Positions 33,551 to 43,814 of a stretch of 64,000 nucleotides of DNA are shown one piece after another. This DNA is from Deuterostichococcus epilithicus (taxonomy: Eukaryota; Chlorophyta; Trebouxiophyceae; Prasiolales; Stichococcaceae), in NCBI GenBank assembly GCA_033439295.1, contig JAVTLE010000001.1, positions 434,001-498,000 on the forward strand. Reading direction: 5' to 3'. How positions within the stretch are numbered: the first letter of the stretch is position 1; every line of letters starts with the position of its first letter. The translations under genes were made by a program, and so were the position numbers. Under the pieces are notes generated by a model that was given only the letters and a program-made list of their open reading frames with translations, was not told the DNA's origin and did no database searches.

Positions 33551-34176
33551 CAGAGTTTACATATGAGAGCCACGCCACCTCCGAAGCGGCAGCTGCGCGA
33601 AGGCTGCATCCTGCATTGGCTAGTAGTGCAGGCTGTGGCCAGGTGGCCGATGGGAGGCCGGCCGCACAGTATTGCATGCTGCGATGCAACTTGCGTCAAT
33701 ATCAACAGTCCCCATCGTCTCGCGAACACAACGTGAGTGAAATCTTTCAACAATCCATAAGGTAGGATATGTCTGACGTATCAATTGCATGACAACGCTG
33801 ATCTCTGCCCAATTTGTTGGACGACATGATGAGGAGGCGTTTCCATTCAATCATTCATTGAACTGTCTCGTCAATCTCGCTTTCCCGGCCTGCAGCCAAC
33901 CGTATCCCAGAAGTCTGAGCTGTGCATCCGTCACCACCGGTTGTCGCTGTTCAGCCAGCCGGGTACAGGTACAGATGGCTCGCTGACAACCGGCGATCAG
34001 CTCAGGCAAATTGCACAACGCTAGAAACTGCCGATATGCAAGAGGAACCGTGCTGCAAGACTTCGGAGGCTGCGCCCGGAGCTGCTGTTGAATGCTGGTG
34101 AACCTGACTCAGCTGAAGCGGGTGAGGCTGCACGCACATATGGCTGCCCTGGATCCGTACAACCACAGCAACTCGC
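33551..34176. other. Intergenic region between divergent U-box copy C and the PC-esterase gene
   Basis: Moderately AT-rich around 33690-33860, with no supported frame. It should hold the promoters of the minus-strand copy C and the plus-strand gene that starts at 34177. Nothing regulatory was recognised. Confidence 0.4.
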
Positions 34177-37100
34177 TTGAGAGGCGTCTGGTGCTCCGTC
34201 GGGCGATCCCGCCGACAAGTCGTGTGCGTCTCGCAGCGAGCGCCGCCGATCGCCGCGGCGCTGGTCTGCATCGCAATCCTGCTGCACCTGTGGCGCGACA
34301 AGTTGCCTCGCTTTTCGGGAGTAGCTACCAACGTCGAAGGTAAGAAGTCACAAGCTGCACGCACTCTGCGCAGCCGATGATCATCGTTAGGTCTGCCGCT
34401 GCCCAGCAGCACATGACCGAGAGCTCGGGCGCATGAAGCAGCCACGAGCCGGCAGCAAAGGGAAAGTGACTGCGCTTCCAACAGAACCCAGCTGACGACG
34501 TCACTGCAATCCGCTTTGGGCATTCATGAGGTGCGTGATGTTCGTCCTCGTTTTGGGCGATACGCTCGTCCGAAATCTGCCTCTGATCGACAACACTGAA
34601 GTCCCTCGCCTCTCCGACAGAGGCGGCGTGCGAGTACGGCAGCCTGCCGGGGCGCTGGCACACGGTAGCGGACGGGCGGCGCCGCTGGCAGCTGCTCGAT
34701 GCGCGCTGCCCGCTGGCCGACCTGCTGCAGCCGCGCATAGATGAGGCGCGTCGGGCGCTCGCCAATCTTGGTGCGCCTCAACCAGCGGCCACACATACGC
34801 ACGAAGAAACCGGTTCTGTACGGCAACCGATGCATCGGCGTGCATGCTGGCAGCTTGACATGGGGCACCGCAGTGCAGGTCAACACGCAATTCTGCCATT
34901 CTCAGGCAAGCAGCAGGAGCGATCTCAGGATCAGTGCCTGCTCAGGCGCTTGCCCAAACCCTACTTGTACAATGATGACCAATGCAAGTTTAGGAAGCGA
35001 TTGCAGCTGCAGGCAATCCAACTGGCCGCTGATGGCGCCGGAGGCGCGGGCACCTGTGGCTTCTTACAGTCCTGTCAATGCGGTTGACAAGGCATGTTCG
35101 GGGGGTCCACCTGTCACCGCCTGGCCGCAGGCGACTGCCCTCTGACGACGCCGGAGGCACGGGTGCTGTTCCTGGGCGACTCTGTGGATCGCACGGTGCT
35201 GCGGGACGCCTGCCATGCCGCGACCGACCTGCCGCCCAATGAGGTCTGGCCCTGCGGATGATGAACACTGGCTGTGTTCGTTATGGTCTAGTGAGTGGAG
35301 GTTCTGCGGGGCGCCTGCCATGCCGCAGCCGGCCTGCCGCCGATTGAGGTGAAGTCTCTCGGAGGATGAAGGAAGGCAGTCGTACGGGCGCTAGTCAGGC
35401 CACCTGCCATGCTGCAACCGACCTGCCGCCCCATGGGATGAGAGCCTGCGGAGGATGACCATACGGTCTTCTGCACCATCTCAAGGCATTCTGGCCATTG
35501 CCGGGATGTGATACACTAGGCTGGCGGTATGGATGGAGGAAGAAGGGTCGCCAGGCCGGCTTGCGTCAGCCCGCTCCTGCGGGCTGGCTGCCGGCGTGGC
35601 GGCGGCCATGGTCAGTCCCCCCCTGAAGGGACTGAAGAAGCCCGGATGGGCAGCTGATCACGCATCGTTGCCAGTTGTTCGTCAACCGTTGTTCGAGGCC
35701 CTTGCAGAGCGCTCCATGTGTGTCGGTGCGTCGCAGTGGGCGGTGGACGGTCGCGCATGCATGCACGTCTTCATGGCCGACGAGGGCTGGGCGTGCCGCC
35801 TGCCGGGCCTGGCGCTGGCCAACCAGGCTTTCTGGGGCGTCTCCCCGGTGGGACCCTACAACCTGAACCGCACCGGGCCGCCAGCGGAGCGCATCCAGCG
35901 GGTGCGCAAGACCCAATACCCTCACCCCCCACTCCCGAGGGGGATTGTATGCATTTTTCAGCAGAGCTCCTCCCCTGACAGGAGCTGAGACCATTCATCG
36001 CTGCCAGCAGCAGCGTGCCGGTGTGTCAGCCCTGGTGTGGGAGGTCTGCGGCGCGGCGGGCCGCGGCCACCTCGCAGGCAGGGACACATCTGTAAACAGA
36101 TGTGTCCCTGCTCAAGGCCGGCAAAGTGCTTCGAGAGGCTGGCCCTGCACGCCCTGCGGCCCCGTGTGCTGGTGCCTGGGCCCAACCGCTGGCCGAAGCC
36201 TGTTTGCTGTGGACCCTCAACAGAGGCCCGCTGTCCGCGGCTGCCGCGCAGGCGCTGGCGGAGTTCCCGAGGCAGTTTGGCGCGCCGCCGGACGCGATCG
36301 TCATCGGCGCCAACCTATGGGACCTGGCGCGCTGGAAGGTGGGGTGCTTCCTTTTAGGGTTCAGACTCTCCTGGCGAGTGATGAGCGGACACTGGCGCTG
36401 GTGCAGCCCTTCCCGACCACAGGCAGCGTCGACACAGTGCCGTTTGGTGACGCTGTCTGCCGCACAGTTCCTGCGGTCCCCCGCTCCGCTCCGGCAGGCC
36501 CGCCCGATGCCTCTCGCCATCGCTGCAGCTCCCCCCGACCGCCGCCTGTCGACTGGCCCGTGTTGCGCTGGAGGGTGCAGTGTTGCGCTGCGGGTCGACT
36601 TGCTTGTGTCGCGCCGCAGGTGATGGATGCGGCGGGGCTGATGTCGTCTGATGAGCTGCCAGAGGCGCTGTTGTCCCAGTGGATGGCCAACGCCGACCGC
36701 CTGTTCCGTCTCATCAAGGTGCATGGTGTTAGGGTTTAGGGTTTCCACGGGGCAGGGGCTCCCGCTGAAAGCCCCCCTTTCTTGCTCTGCCGTCCGAGCT
36801 TTTCGTAGTGCAGCCAGCCCTGACTTTGCTGAAGCCGCACACGTCGGCTGCTTCTGCGAAAGAGGCGGCCGCGGTCATCGATCAAAGTGCTGCCCGCCCT
36901 GGACCTGGCAGCAGCACGGCAGCAAGCTGGCCGCCGCACGACGTGTTGATGCATTCAGCGTTCCTCGCGGCTTCGCCCAGATTGGCGCGCTGATGCCTGT
37001 CGCGGTGTCTGCGCTGCGCCAGGCAGGGGCGGGGCGGCGCACGGCGCTGGCGTTCCACACGCTGCACTTTCCGAGGCTGGACCCGTATGCGAACGACGGC

Positions 37101-38064
37101 CGGCTGCTGCACACCACCATCAGCCGGCGGGCGCACGTGGCGCAGCTCAATGCCGCGGGCCGCCAGCTGGCGGCGCGGCATGGCTTCCAGGTGCGTGCAA
37201 ATTCTGGGTTTCGGGTCACAGGGTCACGGGTTCCTTCCTGGATGTCCCTGCCGTCGACTCCCTGCCGTCGACGCTGCGGCCGCAGCCTCGAGCATCGAGC
37301 ATGCTCCTGAGTCCCGAGTCACTGCCTGGCCTGGCCTGGCAAACCGACTGTGCTCGAGGCTCAGGCCCCAGCCTGAGGCGCTGGTGGCTCTGGCCCCGCA
37401 GCACCTGCGAGCATGGAGCATCCACGGCGGGTCGAAGTCTGTGGCGGCACACCAGGACTTGTGCTGCCCGGCTGTCGCAACAGGTGGTGGACCCGGAGGT
37501 GAAGGCGGCAGAATCTTACGCACGAGGCCTGTGTCTCCAGTGCACAGGAAATCGTTCCACACCGAAAGGGTCGCAAACAGCTCGGCGTGCTTGTTGGAGC
37601 AGGTTGTGGACCTGCAGGCGATGACAGCCGAATTCCACGATGCGGGGCAGTACCTGATCGACAACACACACCCTGCCGCCTGGTTCAGCAGGTGCGCCTC
37701 AATATGAATGCGTCGCGCCGCTGCTCAGCCCCTGCAAGCACCGCAGCAGTAGCGTGCAGGGAGGCTGGGCGCAGGCATGTGCATGTTGTGCGGGCGCATC
37801 GTCATGCCGCCCTGGCTGGCAGGAAGGGTCAAGATGAGGAGGAGCAGAGCATCGTTTGCTCTGCTGCTGCACTGAGCTTCATACGGCCCTCGAACTTTGT
37901 TCCCACCTCGACCTCACGTGCACCGGCTTGCTGGCAGGGAGGTAGCCAACCTCATCCTGAACATCGCGGCAGCGGCTCGGGAGGCGGCCGGCGGTGAGGG
38001 CGCCAGGGTTCGCGTCCGCTTGAAATCACGCGGCCTGGCCCGGCGACAGTCCGGGGATGGCTGA
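34177..38064 (+). CDS. Type II membrane PC-esterase / SGNH-hydrolase-like protein
   Basis: Exons: 34177-34339, 34621-34770, 35131-35243, about 35690-35901, 36008-36077, 36199-36338, 36620-36718, 36981-37190, 37603-37691 and 37938-38064. Exon 1 has one membrane segment (PPIAAALVCIAILLHLW) after a basic N-terminus, the layout of Golgi type II enzymes. Exon 2 opens the luminal domain (CEYGSLPGRWHTV, LLDARCPLADLL). Exon 3 has the catalytic G-D-S motif (VLFLGDSVDRTVLRDAC). Exon 4 has LANQAFWGVSPVGPYNLNRT, exon 6 IVIGANLWDLARW, and exon 9 ends in the D-N-T-H-P that supplies the downstream Asp/His pair (YLIDNTHPAAWF). The fold is that of TBL/NXPE-like PC-esterases, which add or remove acyl groups on glycans. 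The exact substrate is unknown. The exon 5-6 intron needs a GC donor (CAG/GCAGGG). Confidence 0.82.
35198..35460. repeat. Three direct repeats derived from an exon-intron junction
   Basis: The end of exon 3 of the PC-esterase gene plus its donor (CCTGCCATGCCGCGACCGAC onwards) recurs twice in the following intron. Units are about 35198-35265, 35307-35372 and 35395-35460. Each contains the ACHAA-LPP coding block, a G-rich segment and CGGAGGATGA-like sequence. Unit 2 keeps a possible donor (GAGGTGAAG); unit 3 has lost it (GGGATGAG). The units are diverged, so this is an old local amplification. Confidence 0.85.
36079..36110. repeat. Perfect 15-bp inverted repeat at a splice donor
   Basis: CAGGGACACATCTGT (36079-36093) and its exact complement (36096-36110) are separated by AA. 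In my model the intron after exon 5 of the PC-esterase begins at 36078 with GCAGGG, so the hairpin lies on the 5' splice site itself. Perfect pairing points to recent insertion or to selection for structure. Confidence 0.9.
36729..36744. repeat. Interstitial telomere-like repeat in a PC-esterase intron
   Basis: TTAGGGTTTAGGGTTT, about two heptamers of the plant-type telomere repeat, begins ten bases downstream of the donor at 36719. Confidence 0.85.
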
Positions 38065-38696
38065 GAATCAAACGTGTGCATCGAAGCACACGACGTCGGC
38101 GACTGGCACACACCTGTGGTCGAACGAAGGGTTGTGGAACTCCTGGTGTGACCCGTGCCAGACGTATGGTGCACGAGATGGCGGCCTGGTGGCTGCGCTA
38201 GCCATGCTGGAGGTGGCCAGTATTGCACTAGGTAGCGCTGAAGCAAGGGGACCATTTTCAATATTAGTCTCTGCAGGTCTGAGGCTGTTTCACCAATTAC
38301 CTAAAATTGCTGATGTAGACCTGGGAGCAAATGCTGCACCCGACACGCTACAACTGGGATCCCTAAACTACCACCGAAAGCTGGAGAATATCGATCCTGC
38401 AAAGCCAGCGCCGCTGCAGCTGCTAGCGCATATGCCACTTCGGGGAGGCAGGCACTGCAGTTTCCGATCAGACAGTCCTTCCCATTTCTGCTGGACACCC
38501 ATACCGTGCAGCCCCGCCCATCCTCCCCCCTGCGGATGCGCCCAGTGCGCCCGGCTTCATGGCAACGGCCATGCCACCCCTTCCGCCTCCGCTTGACCAG
38601 CACAGCAGGACCACGCCAGGTGTCCTTCGCCATGTCCGCCTGGAAGACGCCTGAAACACGCCTGGAGCGTGTGCTGTGATGGAGCTCAGTGCTCCA
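38065..38696. other. Convergent 3' flanks of the PC-esterase and carrier genes
   Basis: Lies between the plus-strand stop at 38062-38064 and the minus-strand stop at 38697-38699. Open frames on both strands are short, mutually exclusive and without a domain. A 9-bp inverted repeat (TGATGGAGC/GCTCCATCA, 38677-38699) overlaps the carrier's stop codon and could form a hairpin at the start of its 3' UTR. Confidence 0.5.
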
Positions 38697-41600
38697 TCAG
38701 AGGCCCGACTTGGCCTGCAGTGTCTTGAGGGCGTCCAGGAAGACCAGCGTCAGCGTGACGTGCGGCGCAATCCTGCAGGTGCAGACGTACCCACGCTCGG
38801 CAACAGACAATGGAAAGTCGCGAGAAGGTACTCGGCAACAGGTGCTGTGGTGCTGCTACAAAAATCCTGTTCCCCATTGGTGCTTTGGTGTGGTAGGATT
38901 CAGAAGGCAGGGTGTGCAGGCGCCGGACGATGCCTGGGCACGCACCGGATGCAGTATGTTGGGAAGCCGGTGTAGAACTTGAGGGGGCCCTGCATTGAAC
39001 CACAACATCTTAGTCAGCCCCTGCAGATGTGACATCCCATTGCTCACATGCACGGACCTGCGGCAACATCCGTGTGGCCTGACGCCCGGCAACAAAAAAA
39101 TTTGGGAAAAACAGCATGTCAAGCATGAACGTCAGCAGGCCTGTGGTTTGCCAGCTGCCAAACAGCATCTGCCTGCGTGCGGGACCTATGGTTCGACGCC
39201 GCCGCTCAAGGGGCGCTGCTTGCCGCGCGGTCGGCAGGCACGCGGGCGGATGACATTCCTGCTTTTATTTTCGTTAATGTTCGCGCACCTCGTTCTTGAA
39301 GGTCTGCACCGCGCAGTCGACGGGGCCGGCGTAGGGGTACTTGCCGTCCGGGCCGCGCTCCATCTTCTGCATCCGCGTCTTGACGAAGTCGAACGGCAGG
39401 CTGCGCGGGAGGAGGTCATAATGGCTCAGGATGGATCAGCGGGGTAGCGGGGACCGTCCGGGCAACCTCCACACTAGAGCTCCACTGCTGCAATGGCAAA
39501 TTGGTTCCTTGTGCGGCCATCGCCTGCAGCAGCAGCAGCTGCTGCTGCCCCGGCCCCTGGCAGCTGCCACTGCGCAGCGTAGATGCCGGACGCTGCCAGC
39601 GTTGTGACCCGAGACTGGTCTGAGAAACTTGGAGGTCGAAATTCAAAGGAGCTGCGTCCGGCACCTGAAGGCGGAGGCGATGAAGCCGGCGATGGTTGCG
39701 CCGCCCAGGACCGACATCTTGTCCGACGCACCCGCCTCCTTCAGCAGCTCCTTCGCCTGCAGCGTTCAGGGTTTGGGGTTTAGGCTTGAGGGTTTAGGAC
39801 ATCGACCGCTTTGCTGCGAGCAGCGGCAGCGCACCGAAGCAGCGGTGAGCCACCCAAGCACTGGCACCTCGAGGAGCGCATCAGCCAGCGAGGCAGTCTC
39901 CAAGGGGCGAGTTGCGAGACGCGCAACCACATGGGTTGAGCAGTCGAGGACGGGTGGAGCCAGGGGCCGATGCACTTGCTGCTCCTCATCCGGATGGTTG
40001 TGACAGTACAGTTCGAGAGGGGCAGAGCGGGCACACGCTCGAGAACCCTGAACCGCACCTGGTCGTTGGAGGCCAGCATGCCCATGTTGAGGGACATGGC
40101 CCGCACCACTGTGGGGCCAGCGCCTGTGAACAGCCCCTTGGCGCCGTCCTCCTTCACGATCCTGCGCGGCAGGGGTTGACAGGCTCGAGGGGGCGGGGTC
40201 CTTGACAAGGGTCCGAGCTCTGGGAACACTGGACGACGCGCATCATGCCGTCGTTGTCTCGGTCGCCAGACTTTGCACAGGCTGCAGGTGTGCAGCCCGA
40301 GGCGTCTCCCGTGCATGTGGCGCGTGGGTTTGGTTTCAATCGAGGACCCCGGCCGAAGGACGGCTGTGGCTTTGCATTGCGGTTGTTGCGGCCTGCGGCT
40401 CACCTGACGAGCGCGTCCACCACGCTCTTGTAGTTGCGCCTCCGCTCAATGGGCAGCGTGGAGTCGGCCTGTGCCGCAGAGCAGGGTTTGTCAGCTTGGG
40501 CGAGCCACAACTAGCAGGTGCCAGCCCCAAAGGTCAACCCCGTAGCCGCGGACAGCGCATCTCATTCGCCTCGGAATCATCTCGGCAATGATGCTGCAGT
40601 CGCGGAGTGGCATGGCAAGATGGCACTTCTGCCATATCACGAGCGTCGGCATGGGGCACGAAGCACATTGCGGAATTGGCGCGGCCTGCGCACAGCAGTA
40701 TGTGAAGGCATCTGCCGGCTGAGAGCACAAGAACCTGCATGCGGATGAGCGACAGGTCGGCGGGCGAGCCGACCATGGCGCCCAGACCGCCGGCCATCAG
40801 CCCCGCGCCTGCCTTCTGATACAGCGGGATGGCCTGCGGCAACAGGGTTTAGGGTTTAGGCAGACACGGCTGTGGACGGGCTCAGAAGCAGCCTGGGAAC
40901 AGAGAGCAGCTCGGCTCTGTCGTCGAACTGCAACCCTTTCGGCTGAGATGTCCCTCTGCCCCGCTGCGAGTCTCGTTCCCTGCAACTCATTCCCTGCAAC
41001 TCATTCCCTGCCATGCCTGAGCCTCCGCATGCATGATGCATACGTGAATGCAACTGCGCTGTGCCAGCGGCGCATGGCCTGCGCTCCTGCAGCGGCCCGG
41101 CAGGCCTGCAACCCCTTGAGCATCTACCCAGCATCCCAATGCAGCCGGGACCTAGCGCAGGCCACCACACAATGATGACGAGCACGCACAAAGAAATAGA
41201 AAATAAGACAGCAGGAGTCCCTGCCTGGCCATCGTTGTACTTGATGAGGCCATCGCTGAGGAGCTGATAGATCCCCAGCCGCGCGGTGGTGTACGTCGCC
41301 TGCCGCAGCAGCCCAGCGGACAGGCCCTTGTACAGCGCGCCCACCCCGTCCTGCTTGACGATGGCCGACGCCACGGACAGCTGCAGCGCAAGCGGAAGCG
41401 CCAGGTTCTGTTCCGGCTGCCGGAGTGCGGGACCCGTGGGGATGGGGCGCGGGCCGGCAGCGACGCGGAGCCGCTGCCGCCACTCCCGTCGTCGGCTGCC
41501 CATTTCGTTGCGGCAGTGGAATCGTGCAGCAGGCGGACCGTCGCTGGACCGCACACGCACAGAAATGCATGCAGGCACACAATCGCGTCCGCGTGCTCAG

Positions 41601-41848
41601 GACAGGGCCCGAGCATTTCGTCAGCAGCGCCACTATGCTCAGTAGAGAGTAACATGTCCAGGGGGCAGCGAAGGACTTACAGGCGACCCAGTGGCGCCCA
41701 GCTGCAGCCGCACTTTCACCATGTCGATGGGCTGGATGATGCAGGTGGCCAGCATGCCGGAGGCACCACCGTTGACAAAGGGCTTGACAGTCTTCCACAC
41801 TCCGGTGGCGCTGGGCACGGGCACCGCGGGCACGTCCTTTTGCGCCAT
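38697..41848 (-). CDS. DTC: Mitochondrial dicarboxylate/tricarboxylate carrier (2-oxoglutarate/malate type)
   Basis: Nine exons join in frame to 304 aa: 41681-41848, 41225-41380, 40735-40833, 40404-40468, 40059-40161, 39665-39756, 39289-39400, 38946-38989 and 38697-38772. All three carrier repeats are present, each starting with the P-x-D/E-x-x-K/R motif (QPIDMVKVRLQ, SPADLSLIRMQ and LPFDFVKTRMQ). The matching G-x-x-x-L-Y/F-x-G blocks are GALYKGLSAGLLRQATYTT, GLFTGAGPTVVRAMSLN and LKFYTGFPTYCIRIAPH. The sequence resembles plant DTC and animal oxoglutarate carriers, which exchange 2-oxoglutarate, malate and citrate across the inner mitochondrial membrane. Length is typical for the family. The intron after exon 2 appears to use a GC donor (CAG/GCAGGG). 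Two introns carry telomere-like heptamers directly before the acceptor. Confidence 0.93.
39768..39798. repeat. Interstitial telomere-like repeats before a splice acceptor
   Basis: On the minus strand, CCTAAACCCTCAAGCCTAAA and CCCCAAACCCTGAA precede the CTGCAG acceptor of carrier exon 6 by only a few bases. Three to four degenerate heptamers are recognisable. Confidence 0.8.
40844..40860. repeat. Interstitial telomere-like repeat before a splice acceptor
   Basis: On the minus strand CCTAAACCCTAAACCCT sits about ten bases before the acceptor (GCCGCAG) of carrier exon 3, taking the place of the usual polypyrimidine tract. Confidence 0.85.
40975..41013. repeat. Three-copy short tandem repeat in a carrier intron
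   Basis: Units of about 14 bases with the core TTCCCTGCAACTC (last copy ending TTCCCTGCCATG) follow one another in the intron between carrier exons 2 and 3. Confidence 0.8.
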
Positions 41849-42625
41849 GGCTACCGCTCTGCTGCCGCTGCTGCTGCCGCCGCTGCCGCCGCCGCTGGTA
41901 CTGCTGCTGCTGCTGCTGCTGCTGTACTGTGAAGCCAGGCGCAACTCAGTCCCACTGGTGCCGGGCAAGGGAGCAACTGACAATGCCGTTGGTGTCCGTG
42001 GCCACCTGCAGTGCTGCAGAGGACAAACCCAAGTGGGTGTCGACGCAGTATGCAGAGCGGACATGCAGCAAGCTGTTCATGGAAGCTTTTGCAAGGCAAA
42101 CGTCCGCGTGACGTCCAACTGCCGGACAGTCAGCAAAGCAAGAGCGGGTTTGGCAGAAGAGAGTGGCCGAGCCCAGTGTCTGCGGAAGCACCCCTATCGG
42201 CTTGGAAGAGTCAAAAGTGCTGCTGAAAAGCCTACGCAGACGCCATCGTGTGCTGATCAGCGAGGCAGCAGCCGAAATGCTGCAATGCACGGTGCGGTTC
42301 AGCGCCGAATGCGTTGCACGTGTTCTGAGGCGGCTGCTGAGACGATGGGCCTGAAGTGGCGCATCTATGAAGCCCGCAAAACAAACGCCTCGAACACAGG
42401 CCACTGCACCACGCTGAAGCGTCTTCGCCGCCGGCCCGGCTCAACATCAGGTCAAAAGCCGAGCGTCGATTTACGCACCTGACTGACAATCAACTCCGCG
42501 CTGGCGCAGTCGCTGAGGTGCACGCTTGTGACTCGAATGCGCCGCGAAGGTCACCTTCGCTGGGGCTCGCTGCTTTCGCGTTTCACGCCGCAACCGTCCA
42601 CAAACGATCCAATTCCCCTGTCCAG
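41849..42625. promoter_or_regulatory. 5' flank of the carrier gene
   Basis: Directly upstream of the minus-strand ATG at 41848 is a CAG/CCG-rich leader including (CTG)8 at 41901-41924. Beyond 41950 the sequence loses coding character. A long plus-strand frame across 41691-42482 is antisense to carrier exon 1 and has no domain. Confidence 0.45.
41901..41924. repeat. (CTG)8 microsatellite in the carrier 5' leader
   Basis: Eight perfect CTG units, (CAG)8 on the gene strand, lie about 53 bases upstream of the start codon, flanked by further interrupted CTG/CCG triplets from 41858. Confidence 0.95.
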
Positions 42626-42903
42626 TAGGACCTAATTTGGATATAGTGAAGACTGGTCTGACGACGGTGTTGCCAGGCGGTGATAGTAGCTTCGCCCCGA
42701 CTTCATGGAGCGCCCTACTTGGCGCGTCAGCCCTGGAACCCTACAGCGAATCCGCTGATGGGACTCTCGAGAGCAAAGCAAGAAGTCGCCTGCTCAGCGA
42801 ACTACCTGCCGCCAGCCCCGATCCTTTCGCCCTCGTAGACGTCACAGACCCAGACACCATCGCAGCAGCGGGCTACGTGCGGCGTTGCGCGTGCACCGCC
42901 AAG
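42626..42903 (+). other. Candidate coding exon of an unassigned gene
   Basis: Bounded by a good acceptor (CTGTCCAG) and donor (AAG/GTGAGA). It encodes 92 residues without internal stop: NLDIVKTGLTTVLPGGDSS, SWSALLGASALEPYSES, LLSELPAASPDPFALVDVTD and GYVRRCACTAK. The balanced composition is unlike the Ala/Arg shadows nearby. No family is recognised, and I found no in-phase neighbour: it does not join the gene at 43815, which has its own ATG. It could be a 5' exon of that gene's longer isoform or a fragment. Confidence 0.4.
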
Positions 42904-43814
42904 GTGAGAAGCGCTTCCCTATGCAGTCAGCCAGCCAGCACCCGTTTGCAGCCAGGTCACCGCAAGCGTTGACCTTGCGGGCGTCCGGTGGCGTGGCGCA
43001 ATCCCCTCTGATCATGCGCTTGACGGCCAGGATGCGGCTGCATGCGCGTCTCGCTGCTGTCGGCCAGGGCGGGGCCGCCTGTGCACGACGGATTTGGCCT
43101 GCTGGCTGACAGTAGCCGGCAGGCTGGCAGTGGTCGGGTGTGCAAGGGATGTGCCATCACGCCTTGGCGGCGCCAGCCGCTGGCTCCCGAAGTGCATGCT
43201 CGCCCCTCTGGCCGATGCCTGGCTGTGTTTGGGGGTGCGTGACCCGTGCAATGTCAGCTCGCAGTCAGCCGACCGGTATCTATGGCGTGGGGCTCGCTCT
43301 GCTGACGTTCCCACGGGCAGCTTGACCACGAGCTGATTTAGGCTCCCGATCCGACCCCACGTACAGTGCCAGCGCGGCGCAGATGCCGCTCTTGAAAAGT
43401 TGGATGGTCCCTTCCCGCTCTCGAGAGGTCGGTGTCGGAAAAGCACGTGGCGAGATGTTAGCACTACAACAGCACCAGCCCCGGCGCGCAGTTGCGGCCG
43501 TGGCCCCGACACTTGCTCAGGTACTATCAGTCCAACGTCTTACGCACGCTATCCGTGCGCACAGGCGTCGGCGATCGCGTCCGACAGCCCCCACCTGCTG
43601 ACACCCCGGGTTCGACACATGAAGCACGATGCCCGGGGCTGGCGGGTCAGCCTTCCTTGCGCTCACTGAGACGGCGCACAGCATCGGCTGCGGCTGGGAG
43701 GCACTTAGCTCAACGCCCGGCAGCCGGCTTGTCGCCTGCGTGCCGAGGCCGCAGCAGCTCGCGCCGACTGCACCGTCCAACACATCGACTCGCACCCCCC
43801 CGCGCCTCGCCAGC

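Noticed and set aside
41691-42482. 263-codon plus-strand frame
   Set aside because: Antisense to exon 1 of the mitochondrial carrier and its CTG repeat; no domain.
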